Assembly (NCBI RefSeq): GCF_042453785.1
Contig: NC_091675.1
Coordinates: 3,112,501 to 3,176,500 of the forward strand
Source of the DNA: Malus domestica
Taxonomy: Eukaryota > Streptophyta > Magnoliopsida > Rosales > Rosaceae
DNA length: 64,000 nt
Reading direction: 5' to 3'
Shown: piece after piece, positions 23,501 through 33,901 of the stretch
Numbering within the stretch: position 1 is the stretch's first letter
Layout: each line of letters opens with the position of its first letter
Program-made: the position numbers and the translations under genes
Notes under the pieces: model-generated
What the model saw: the letters and a program-made list of their open reading frames with translations, nothing else
The model's database searches: none
Told to the model about the DNA's origin: nothing

Positions 23501-26311
23501 AAGTGAAAGCCATTAGTGCTATCATCCACACCTTTGGCTGGGGAGAAGTAGTGCCCATCTATGTTGACAACGAGTTTGGGGAAGGAATCATACCTTACCT
23601 CTCTGATGCCTTGCAAGAAGTTGATGCTCGAATTGCCTACCGGAGTGTCATTCCTCCGGCGGCCACTGATGACCAAATTGTTGTTGAGCTTGAAAAGTTG
23701 ATGGCAATGCAAACAAGGGTCTTCGTTGTGCACATGTTACCATCTCTTGGTTTGCGAATTTTCGACAAGGCTAAAGAGATTGGCATGATGGAGGCAGGGT
23801 ATGCTTGGATAATGACTGATGGGATGACCAACGAGTTTAGTGCCATAAATTCATCTGGCAGAGAAAATATGCAAGGGGTTTTGGGGATAAAAACTTATTA
23901 CCCAAATTCAAAAGCTCTTGAGTATTTTCGAGTTAGATGGAAGAGGAAATTCCAACAAGACAATCCAACTGTCCAGGATGCTAAACTGGATGTGTTTGGA
24001 TTGTGGGCGTATGATGCTGCTAGGGCACTGGTCATGGCTGCTGAGAAAGTTGGGGCTAAAAACTTTAGCTTCGAAAAGACAAATACTTCTGGAAAATCTA
24101 GTACTACTAATCGAGAAAGATTTGGGGTCTCACAAAATGGTCCTCAACTTATCCAAGAACTATCAGGTACAAAATTTAAAGGCCTTTCGGGAGATTTCAA
24201 TCTTTCCAATGGCCAATTACAATCATCAACTTTTGAGATTGTTAATGTGATTGGAAGTGGGGAAAAACTGATTGGATTTTGGACACCCAAAAATGGCCTT
24301 GTAAGAAAGTTAAATTTGACAAGCACAAGCAAATATTCTATTTCCAATGCTAGTCTTGGCTCTATTATATGGCCGGGAGACACCACCTCTGCTCCGAAGG
24401 GTTGGCAGATTCCTACACTTGGCAAAAAGCTACAAATTCTAGTCCCGGTCAAGCAAGGGTTTTTGGAATTTGTAAATGTCACACATGACCCTATAACCAA
24501 CACAACCAAGGTCAATGGTGGATATTGCATAGACGTCTTCGAAGATGTAATTAAAGCACTACCATACGCTGTCTCTTACGAGCTTATTCCCTATGCAATG
24601 CCTAATGGTTCTAGCGCTGGCAGTTACAATGACTTGGTGAATAAGGTGTATCTCAAGGTAAGTCTGTTTTTCCTAATCTAACAAACTTATCTAATTTGTA
24701 ACTAACCTGGTAACATTTTTTTCCTTGATAGAACTATGACGCGGTAGTGGGGGATATCACTATTAGAGCAAACAGATCCTTATATGTGGACTTCACGTTG
24801 CCGTACACAGAATCTGGTGTGTCCATGATTGTGCCTATCAAAAACAACAAAAGCAAGAATGCTTGGGTGTTCTTGAAGCCTTTGACATGGGACCTTTGGG
24901 TAACGAGCGGTTGTTTTTTCATATTCATTGGTTTCGTTGTTTGGGTTCTTGAACATCGGATCAACGAAGCCTTTCGGGGGCCTCCACATCACCAAATCGG
25001 GACAAGTTTTTGGTTCTCGTTCTCAACCATGGTTTTTTCACCCAGTAAGTTTGTTCGTCTTAATTTACTTTCCACATAAACTATGCAAATTTCATGCTTT
25101 CCATTGTAAGTTATGCCCCAAACTTCTGACATCCATGACTTATTATTCTCCATTTCTTCCATCTTTTGAAATTTTCGTTACAGGGGAGCGAATAGTGAGC
25201 AACTTGGCTCGATTCGTGGTGATAATCTGGTGCTTTCTAGTCCTCATTCTGACCCAAAGTTATACTGCAAGTTTGACATCGCTGTTAACAGTTCAACACC
25301 TCCAACCAACTGTTACGGATGTTAACTTGCTCCTCAAGAATGGGGACAATGTTGCCTACCAATCAGATTCTTTTGTTCTTGGAATTCTAAAACAACTAGG
25401 ATTTCCAGATGAAAAAATTAAGACTTTTCATTCCCCAGAAGAGTTGAATGAACTTTTTCAAAACGGGAGTAAAAAGGATGGTATCTCGGCAGCATTCGAT
25501 GAGAACCCCTACATGAAGCTATTTCTTGCAAAGTATTGCTCGAAATACACCATGGTTGAGCCGACATTTAAAGCCGATGGTTTTGGCTTTGTAAGTTCAC
25601 CTGCTTTCTCTCATTCGTCTCTATCATGTTCGAATACATGTTTTCTCATGTCAGGTGGGATTATTCGGTGTTCTTTCAGTTGAGAGTGTGAATTTTATAT
25701 CGGATAATTTAGTGGTTACTTACTATAGTTTGAATTATCATTGGCGTATATTTAACTCCTAAAATGTCTTCCGAATACAATCTTTTGACTCTTTCATTTG
25801 TGACTTGTAGGTTTTCCCAAAAGGTTCACCTCTTGCTCGTGACGTTTCGAGGGCAATCCTAAACGTGAACGAGGGAGACAGAATGAAAAAGATTGAGAAG
25901 AAATGGTTCAACAAAGAATCAAGTTGTTCAGACCCTAACAGCCTGGTCCATTTCAACAGTCTCAGCCTTGAGAGCTTTCGGGGCCTCTTTCTCATAGCCG
26001 GTCTTGCTTCAACATTAGCTCTCCTCATATATGCTGCCACGTTCTTGCATGAACACAAGGAAATCCTCTTGCGACTCGATCCAGAAGCCTCATTGTGGAG
26101 AAAATTTTGTGTCATGTTAAGAATTTACGACAAAAAGGACTTAAAGTCATTTACTTTTAAGAAGGGTGAACTGGAAATGAACGCCATCTTCCCCCCAAGT
26201 CAATCAGTCTACTCAAACAACACTGAATCACGCATGGTTTTCGACGAGCAGATGAGAACACCTTCTACTAAGCATGGTGGTTTCAGTCCCAGTGATGATT
26301 CACTCAAATGA
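20548..26311 (+). CDS. GLR2: Glutamate receptor-like channel (GLR clade 2 type), copy B, truncated tail
   Basis: Tandem paralogue of 8094-11808. Exons: 20548-20824, 23312-24657, 24732-25044, 25184-25590 and 25811-26311. All splice sites and phases are conserved, giving 947 residues. Signal peptide, ectodomain, S1, M1, pore loop, M3 (SYTASLTSLLT), S2 and M4 are all intact. A three-residue insertion lies before GYCIDVF (HDPITNTTKVNG). In exon 5 a GGC codon of copy A has become TGA, ending the protein at DDSLK and removing the last 24 residues of the cytosolic tail. The lost sequence is still readable downstream (to about 26384). Intron 1 has grown from 376 to 2487 bp by repeat insertion. The channel core should still fold; whether the gene is expressed is unknown. 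Confidence 0.88.
21410..21745. repeat. Minisatellite of about 43 bp units in GLR-B intron 1
   Basis: Six or more imperfect units each containing TAGTGTACC, AAATGTCCGTACC and TAAATATATT. The same phrases recur singly to about 22230 and near 22520. Absent from intron 1 of copy A. Confidence 0.75.
22251..22518 (-). mobile_element. Cassandra-type solo LTR carrying a 5S rRNA-like segment
   Basis: On the minus strand the element starts TGTGAGATCCCACATCG and ends GGATGTGACA. The middle (about 22338-22415) resembles the 5S rRNA internal promoter region: AACTCCGAAGTTAAGCGAG, TTGGGCGAGAG, CCCAGGATGAGTGACC and CTGGGAAGT. Cassandra TRIM retrotransposons are known for 5S-derived LTR promoters. A perfect 5-bp duplication AATGT (22246-22250 and 22519-22523) and the absence of internal domain or second LTR show a solo LTR. 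It lies antisense in GLR-B intron 1. Confidence 0.88.
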
Positions 26312-26872
26312 AGAGAGATGGAATCAGTCAATGAGATTACTGAGAGGCCAACACCTCATGAGATTGCCCAAGAAAGCAATTGACAGAGTTTCTTAGTTTC
26401 ACATAGTCAGTGTTAATTATAGATTTAGCACCTTATCGTTAGACTTGATTGTACATGGGTAAAAAATATTGTAAATTGGTTTAGAAATATGACGATTATA
26501 TATAACAAATGAATATATGTGGAAATATTAAGTTTGTTTGAATGTATTTTTCATATATTGATTGAATGTACAAGGGGGGATATATAATGAGGTAGAAGGT
26601 TACAAGCAACCTTACCTTGGCAAATCCTACTAACCCGGTAAACCCTAAAGCTGACACTCCTTAAATTAAGGGAGTGCAGCAAGTAGCTAGCACACAACTA
26701 TCAACAAGTCATATAGATGTCAATCTTCCTCAAATTAAGGGATTAGACTTAATAGAGAATCCCATGGAAAGAGGAAACATAAAATATGGCAGCATCAGTC
26801 ACCCTATATTGTCTGATAACCCTAAAACCATATGCAACATCAGTCATATGTAGCATCAGTCACTCTTAACTT

Positions 26873-27787
26873 TCAATACTCCCCCAGAAGACGCTGAAAC
26901 TGATTTAGAGGTAATGGTTTGGTGAAAATGTCTGCTAACTGATCAACACTCCTTGTGTAGAGAGTTTGAGTCACTTGAGTTTGTACCTGAGCACGAACAT
27001 AGTGGCAATCAACCTCAATATGTTTTGTTTGTTCGTGAAACACTGGATTGGATGCTATGTGCATTACAGCTTGATTATCACAGTACATTGACATAGGTTG
27101 CCGAGTTTGGAACCTCAAGACACTCAAAAGACCCTTAAGCCATATTAATTCACATGCAGTGGATGTCATCGATCTATACTCGGCCTCTACACTAGATCTT
27201 GCAATTACATTTTGCTTCTTACTCTTCCATGTTACCAGATTTCTTCCCACAAACGTACAATAACCAGTGGTAGACTTTCGATCTATTTGGTTTCCTGCCC
27301 AATCAGCATCACAGTAACCAATAACTTGAGTGTTATCATTCTTCTTCATGAGAATTCCTCTTCCAATAGAACCTTTGAGATAACGAAGTATTCTCTTAAC
27401 AATGTTGAAGTGTTCTATGGTAGGTGCATGCATGAATTGACTAGCTAAGCTCACTGCAAACATAATATATGGTCTTGTGATAGTTAAATAAATTAACTTA
27501 CCAACAAGCTGTTGATAGTAACCAACATTGGGCAGAGGGTTGCCTTCCAAGCTAAGCTTAAGCTTGCTATCGAGATAAGTTTGAACTGGCTTGACATCCT
27601 TCATGTTTGATTCATTGAGGAGATCGAAGATATATTTCCTTTGGTTAAGAAATAGCCCTTTATTTGATGAGGCAATTTCTATTCCCATAAAATGTTTTAA
27701 CTTTCCAAGATCTTTGATGGAGAACTTCTGTTGTAGGAAGGCCTTAAGGTTTGTGATTTCATTTGCATTATCCCTAATGATTATCAA
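26873..27787 (-). pseudogene. Copia 1 pol: reverse transcriptase C-half and RNase H
   Basis: 304 open codons. RT motifs include FSIKDLGKLKHFMGIEI and LVGKLIYLTITRP. The RNase H region has YCDADWAG, RKSTTGYC, SSVEAEYRS, YCDNQAVMHIASNP and TKHIEVDCH. The catalytic YVDD region and earlier RT lie upstream (27788-28790) in broken frames. This is normal Copia pol sequence that no longer reads as one protein. Confidence 0.88.
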
Positions 27788-28789
27788 GTCATCAACATAG
27801 ATAACACTACAAGTTTTCCAACCATTCTTGTTCGAACAAACATGGATGAGTCTGCATGACTTCTTTGAAACCCAGCTTTTTCAAGAATTGAACTGAGCTT
27901 GGCATACCAAGCTCTTGGGGATTGTTTCAATCCATAAATGGATTTGTGCAAGGCTCATTGTATTGAGGATGTCCCGGTGGTAACTTCATGTAGACTTCAT
28001 TTTCAAGGTCGTCATGTAAGAATGCATTCTTTACATCCATTTGGTATAGAAGTCATCCTTTATTTATAGCAACATATAATAACACCCTCACAGTGTTCAT
28101 CTTGGTAACTGGGGCGAATGTTTCCTTGTAGTCCACGACATAAGTTTGAGTGAATCCTCTAGCCACTAATCTAGCTTTGTGCCTTTCAATCGATTAATCT
28201 GAGTGCAATTTGATCTTGTAGATCCACTTACTACCAACTGCCATTTTTCCTGGTGGAAGTTTAATTACACTCCAGGTGTTGTGATTGGTGAGAGCACTGA
28301 GCTCTTCATTCATAGCCTTCCTCTACACTTCTTGGCAGTTTGCTTCTTGAAAAGTTTAAGGCTCGCAATGACTGGTGATGGTGTTCAAATAGGCAACATA
28401 AGATTTTGAAACTTTCTAATAAGACATGAAACCACTGATTGAATGCCTGGCTGAATAATTCACATAATCTTGAAGCCTTGTAGGAGGGTGCCGAGCATGC
28501 ACTGGATTTCTTTTGCCCTAGACCTGTTGTGTTTCTTATGTCTAGTTTTCTGTCTCTTCATGAGAAGATTTTTCAGTGTGCATCTGTTGGTCAGGATTGT
28601 GATCACTTACTTGAGTTTCATCAGCTGCAGCATGTGCATTAAGAGGTTGTATCTCAAAAGAAAGTTCCTCAGCCCTTGGTAAGGGAAAAAACTCAGAGAA
28701 TGACTCCCCTTGTGACTGATCATCAGACAACTTGCTGTAAAATGAGTTAGTTTCATCAAATTGTACATCCTTTGAAACTACAACTCTTT

Positions 28790-29230
28790 TTAACTCGGGA
28801 CTATAGCATTTGTAACCTTTTTAAGTAGATGAATAACCAAGAAACAAGCATTTATTTGCTCTAGGGTCCAATTTATCCCTATGCTGAGATTGAATATGAA
28901 TATAGCATGTGCACCCAAAGACTTAAGGTGTGACATACTAACATCTCTTCCTTTTAACATTGTCATTGGAGATTTGAACTCCAAGACACAACTTGGTAAT
29001 CTGTTTATGATGTATGCAGTTGTCATGACCCATTGAGACCAAAATCTTTTTGGGACATTCATGTGCAACATTAGAGCTCTTGTTTTTTCAAGTAGGTCAC
29101 GATTCTTTCTCTCGGCTAAACCATTTTGTTGTAGGGTACCAACATAGCTAGTTTGATGCAAATTTCCATTACTGCTTAAATATTGTTTCATGACGTGTGA
29201 CATATATTTCGAGCCATTATCAGATCTCAA
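28790..29230 (-). pseudogene. Copia 1 pol: integrase core fragment
   Basis: 146 codons with typical Copia integrase phrases: RSDNGSKY, QQNGLAERKNRDLLEKTRALML and TAYIINRLPS. The first catalytic part of the DDE triad lies beyond the open frame (29230-29500, broken). Confidence 0.85.
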
Positions 29231-29775
29231 GGTTTGGATTTGGGAATTGAAGTGATTTTGACAAGATTATGAAAGTCTATGAATGCTTTAACAACTTCAC
29301 TCTTAGATTTCAAAAGGTATAACCACGTAACTCTCGAGAAATCATCTATGAAAGTTACAAAATACTTATACCCTTCAAAAGATTCAAAAAATGGCTCTCA
29401 TACATCTGAATGTACAATTTCAAAGACTTGTTTGGTCCTATTTGATGATGAACCAAAAGGCAACCTAGTGGATTTATAAAAGTGGCAAGTATCACATTGG
29501 GTCACTCATTTACAAAGATTTGGAAACAAGTTTGACAAAATAAGCTCGGATGGATGAGCTAATCTTTGATGTCATAGGTTTTGGTCTTGACTCAGGTTAT
29601 ACTTGACTTGAAATCCCTAGAGAAATGGAGTCTCCTTGGATAGGTAATAGAGAACATCTAAAAAAAAACCTTCACCAATCTTCTTCTTGGTGATACAATC
29701 CTGAAAAATGACAGTGTAAGGAGAGAAAGTAACTGAACAGTTTAAGGCATGTGTGATTTTTCCAATTGAGAGAAG

Positions 29776-30195
29776 TTAGAAAGGGAATGAAGGAACATAT
29801 AAGGCTTTAGACTCTACATTGTCAGATAATAGATGTATTTTTCTCATTCCTAACACTTTAGCTCCCTCGCCATTAGCAATTGAAACATGTGAAGGTGTAG
29901 AGAGTTTTTTTAAATCATGGAGCTTGTAAGGTTGGTTTGTCATGTGATCTGTGGCACCGGAATCTATGACCCACAAATCATACAATTGATTTATATTTAG
30001 AGTAGTTTTGAAAACTGTCAATATACCTTGCATGTCGTCCTGAGTGAGCTTTTTCGAGTCAGCCAAAAAACCTGCAAATTTTCCCAACAAAGCAGTTGAG
30101 TTGCCATGTCCAAAGGTAGCAGCTTCATCACTCTCAGAGACTTTATTCTTCATTTGAAGGTATGCATCAAACTCATTTAGAAGCACAAAACTCAA
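29776..30195 (-). pseudogene. Copia 1 gag end and protease
   Basis: 139 codons. The aspartic protease motif DSGATDHM is present at the start of the domain (LWVIDSGATDHMTN). The preceding 80 residues look like the tail of gag, but the zinc knuckle and the gag core are missing. Confidence 0.8.
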
Positions 30196-30707
30196 CCTTT
30201 GATTTGGATTTACATCGATCTCCGGTTGGTTTTAATGATTAGCTCCAAGAGAGCTATCAACCTCGGACTCAAGAATATGGTTTTCGTCAGCCATGTTTGA
30301 AGAACAGAGCAACAAGTATCACAGAGACAGGTTATTCCTGCTCTGATACCATGTGGAAATTTTAAGTTTATTTGAATGTATTTTTCATAGATTGATTGAA
30401 TGTACAAAGGGGGATATATAATGAGGTAAAAGGTTACAAGCAACATTACCTTGGCAAATCCTACTAACCCGGTAAACCCTAAAGCTGACACTCCTTAAAT
30501 TAAGGGAGTGCAGCAAGTAGCTAGCATTATCAACAAGTCATTTAGATGTCAATCTTCCTCAAATTATGGGATTAGACTTAATAGAGAATCTCATGGAAAG
30601 AGGAAACATAAAATATGGCAGCATCAGTCACCCCATATCGTCTAATAACCCTAAAAACATATGCAACATCAGTCATATGCAGAATCAGTCACTCTTGACT
30701 TTCAATA

Positions 30708-31506
30708 TGTGGAATTTTTCAGGTCGACGGGCCGATGGCCCACTACAACAATACTGATACTGTCCCCACTTAACCACTTGCACAATCCTCAAATGTGGGG
30801 TTTTATCACAAAGACATCGGTATTAGTTAGAGTGGGGTAAATTCTATTTAACTTGCTTACAAACAAGGGGTTCCAACACTCGTGAAAATCCACATCGGTA
30901 ACCACGTGGAGTCATGTCGGGACTCACCCATCACGCGGGGCCAACGGGGACCCACCCAAATCCTCAAATGTGGGGTTTTATCACAAAGACATCGATCGGT
31001 ATTAGTTAGAGTGGGGTAAATTCTATTTAACTTGCTTACAAACAAGGGGTTCCAACACTCGTGAAAATCCACATCGGTAACCACGTGGAGTCATGTCGGG
31101 ACTCACCCATCACGCGGGGCCAACGGGGACCCACCCAATCACGTGGATGTACAGGCCTAACAAGGGGTTCCAACACTCCCACACATGTGAGATCTCATTT
31201 ATGGGTCACACGTGAAAATCCACATCGGCAGGATTCACCCATCACGCAGGGCCAATACGGACCCACCCAATCACGTGGATGTACAGGCCCGCGTCCTAAC
31301 TCTAATACCATGTGGAATTTCAGGTCGACGGGCCGAGGGCCCACTCCAACAACACCGATATTATCTCCACTTAACCACCTGCACAATCCTCAGGTGTGGG
31401 GTTTTATCACAAAATGCCTCAGTATTAGTTAGAGTGGGGTAATCCTATTTAAATTGCTTTGCTTTCCTTCCCCTAGCCGATGTGGGACAAACAGAGGGTT
31501 CCAACA
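30708..31506 (-). mobile_element. TRIM (terminal-repeat retrotransposon in miniature), rearranged
   Basis: On the minus strand the LTR runs TGTTGGAACC to TTCCACA (31311-31506), followed directly by a Met-tRNA primer site variant TGGTATTAGAG. A second, shorter LTR is at 30708-30878. The short internal domain (GATGTGGATTTTCACG-type sequence) has no coding capacity. It abuts the Copia element: only ATA separates the two. An ATATA sequence flanks the Copia-TRIM composite on both sides (26513-26517 and 31507-31511). Confidence 0.8.
30786..31139. repeat. Near-identical tandem duplication of about 175 bp inside the TRIM
   Basis: 30786-30960 is repeated at 30961-31139, differing mainly by an extra ATCG after ACATCG. 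Each unit spans an LTR-internal junction (TTCCAACACTCGTG). Confidence 0.9.
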
Positions 31507-31610
31507 ATATATACCACGGATTTTACAGAAAACAAATAGAGATTCTCTCTAATAAAGGCAAAACCTTTGTTACAACTGTAGTAAACCTCTCAAACGCCAA
31601 GAACCTAATT

Positions 31611-32257
31611 CTACAGAAAGAGAAACCGACTAATAATCTCTAATACACCTTTCAGCCCCGAAAGTCCTTGAGAAGTTTCCTCTTTCACGTTCATCACGTC
31701 ATATTGCGGATACCTTAGGGTTTGGAAAGTCGGATCAAAGAAGTCCTTAACCCCATGAACAATCAGTCGTCCGTCATTGTACACATCCCACTCGGTGACT
31801 TTGACTAGGTTGAGAGAAGCGTATTCGCCAGTGCCGGTGGGCAGGGAAGTAAGAACGAGAGGATGACCGGGCAGAAGAGTGTCGACCTTGGAACCATGAT
31901 CGAAAGACGCCTCTATTGAATCTTTATCCATCTTGAACGTCACAACATGAAACTTAAATAGTGTCAACAGAGGCTGTCCATACTTGAAGTTAAAGAAAGC
32001 TTGGTCTTTAGGGCAAAAGAGGGTGAGATTGGTGCTGTGATTTAAGTTTATGGTTGAAAAGTCACAGCCTCAAGAATAGTGCCTAGGGTTAGTGCCATGG
32101 CGTGATACACTTTGTCGGAAAGTACGCTGGATACCTTCCTCATGTTGATTCCTGACTGTTCCGGTTGGCTCGTTTGTTCATATGGTTGAACAGCTTGATT
32201 GGTAACAAAGAGAATTAAAGAGAGAAGAAAACAGATCAGTGCAAACTTGGAATCCAT
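31611..32257 (-). pseudogene. Fasciclin-like protein, copy B, frameshifted
   Basis: Duplicate of 12040-12693. The start and signal peptide (MDSKFALICFLL) are intact at 32257. After ILEAVTFQP a 1-bp net loss near 32058 puts a stop in frame. The FAS1 domain resumes in another frame (LTLFKFHVVTFKMDKD to SRFLFL). No single frame covers the domain. The promoter TATA-like sequence is retained near 32350. Confidence 0.85.
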
Positions 32258-33160
32258 GGGAGAAGAGAAGAAGAAGGCAAAGCAAGGTAGGTGTAACTCG
32301 GTGCAAAGAGACGAGTTTTGCCAAAAAAACAAAAGCTCAAGGTGATTACACAATATATATTACAATTACTTCCAAATCCTTCATGGATTCCTTTTCCCTT
32401 CCGGAAAATATATATCACAATATTTCACCAAAATGTTTTTGAAGGGCTAACCGACATCAGATATGCTACTCTTTATTTATTTATTTTTTTTTTACAATAT
32501 TTTGTTTTTTCAATTAACCTTTTAGAACAAAATACCTTGATAAAAAAAAACAGAAAAGCAAAGAAATATTAATAATGTTGAAAAACTAAAATATGATCAT
32601 ATAAGTTCTTATGCAGTTTGGATAAAAAAAAAAAATTACGACCCTTAAGGGCGAAAAAAATATGTCAATGGAATTAAAAGGGGATCATTGTCATTTTTAA
32701 GAGTAAATTGAAATTTTGACTTACGTTTCATTATGCATTGTATGTATCATTTTTTAGCTTCTCAAAGATAGAAATGATATTTTATAAATAAATAAAAAGT
32801 CACCTACATATTTTGTCACGGGGTTCCGCCCTAAAATAAGTTCACCTTACTCTAGATTATAGCAACCAGTTTTCCAAAAACAAAAAAAATTACAGTAACC
32901 GAAATAAAATTAGGGACAAAACATAGTGACCAAAAATCATCTTTACCTTAAAAAAAAATACAACATAAATAAGGTCCACATGTAAATTAGGTTTTCTAAT
33001 GTAAGGCCCACATATTTTAAGTCGGCTTCACCACCACTTTTTCCCCTCTTTCGACAATCCGAAACCCTAATTTAGTCACAGAGTACCAAATCAAAATTCC
33101 CAACTTTTCCCTCGCTTTCCCTCACTTTCCCACAATCCAAACACCCCCGAAACCGCCAGT

Positions 33161-33535
33161 ATGAGCGCAATCAGCCTACGCAAAGTCAACACCCGCCTCC
33201 CTCCGGAAGTCAACCGCGTGCTCTACGTCCGCAACCTCCCCTTCAACATCTCGAGCGAGGAGATGTACGACATCTTCGGCAAGTACGGCGCAATACGGCA
33301 GATTCACATCGGGACGAACAAGGACACCAGAGGCACCGCATTCGTCGTTTACGAGGACATCTACGACGCCAAAACGGCGGTGGATCACCTCTCCGGCTTC
33401 AACGTCGCGAACCGGTACCTCATCGTGCTCTACTACCAGCAGGCGAAGATGGGCAAGAAGTCCGACACGAAGAAGGAGGAGGACGAGATCGCCAGGATGC
33501 AGGAGAAGTACGGCGTCTCCACCAAAGATAAGTGA
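33161..33535 (+). CDS. SF3B6: Splicing factor 3B subunit 6 (p14/SF3b14a), copy B, intact
   Basis: Small subunit of the SF3b complex of U2 snRNP; its RRM sits at the branch-point adenosine and binds SF3B1 during spliceosome assembly in the nucleus. Intronless, 124 residues, the usual length. RNP2 is VLYVRNLPF (about 20-28), RNP1 is RGTAFVVYE (about 61-69), and the ending is [10 protein letters not shown]. The coding region is GC-rich against AT-rich flanks. It is the functional partner of the damaged copy at 15548. The gene follows FLA-B head-to-head and precedes the 3' end of the histidine kinase by about 370 bp. Confidence 0.95.
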   Translation: MSAISLRKVNTRLPPEVNRVLYVRNLPFNISSEEMYDIFGKYGAIRQIHIGTNKDTRGTAFVVYEDIYDAKTAVDHLSGFNVANRYLIVLYYQQAKMGKKSDTKKEEDEIARMQEKYGVSTKDK

Positions 33536-33901
33536 TTTCTCCGGCCGCTCTTCTAGTTAATTTTGTGCTGTTTGGATGCTGGGATTATCTGATTATCCTA
33601 TTCCGGATTATTTTTTTATTCTGGATTGTGTAATATGCTATTTGGGATTCTAGATTTAGAGGTGTTAGTTCCTTTGTTATCCTCAGCTTCGAGTAGAGAA
33701 AACAGTTGGTTTTAATCTTGAACAATTTGATCTATTAGAGTTGTTGTATATGTACAATTTTATAACCATATAATGCTGTTTTGAGAAGAAAACTAGTGTT
33801 TTGAGAAGAAGAACATGATACATTGATTACAAAACTTTCCTAGCACAAGCAAACCTCATTTTCTTTGTACACTAACATGGGATTTACAATAGATGTTTAT
33901 A

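Larger units (their letters stand above)
26518..30704 (-). mobile_element. Ty1/Copia LTR retrotransposon 1, gag-deleted
   Basis: LTRs of about 355 bp at 26518-26875 (3') and 30352-30704 (5'). A primer site complementary to initiator Met-tRNA (TGGTATCAGAGCAGG, minus, 30337-30351) abuts the 5' LTR and a polypurine tract (CTGGGGGAGTAT) abuts the 3' LTR. Pol domains follow the Copia order PR-INT-RT-RH on the minus strand with frameshifts and stops. Only about 20 codons of a gag start (MADENHILES) remain before a stop. It sits between GLR-B and FLA-B; the matching site in block A (11937-11951) is uninterrupted. Confidence 0.9.
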
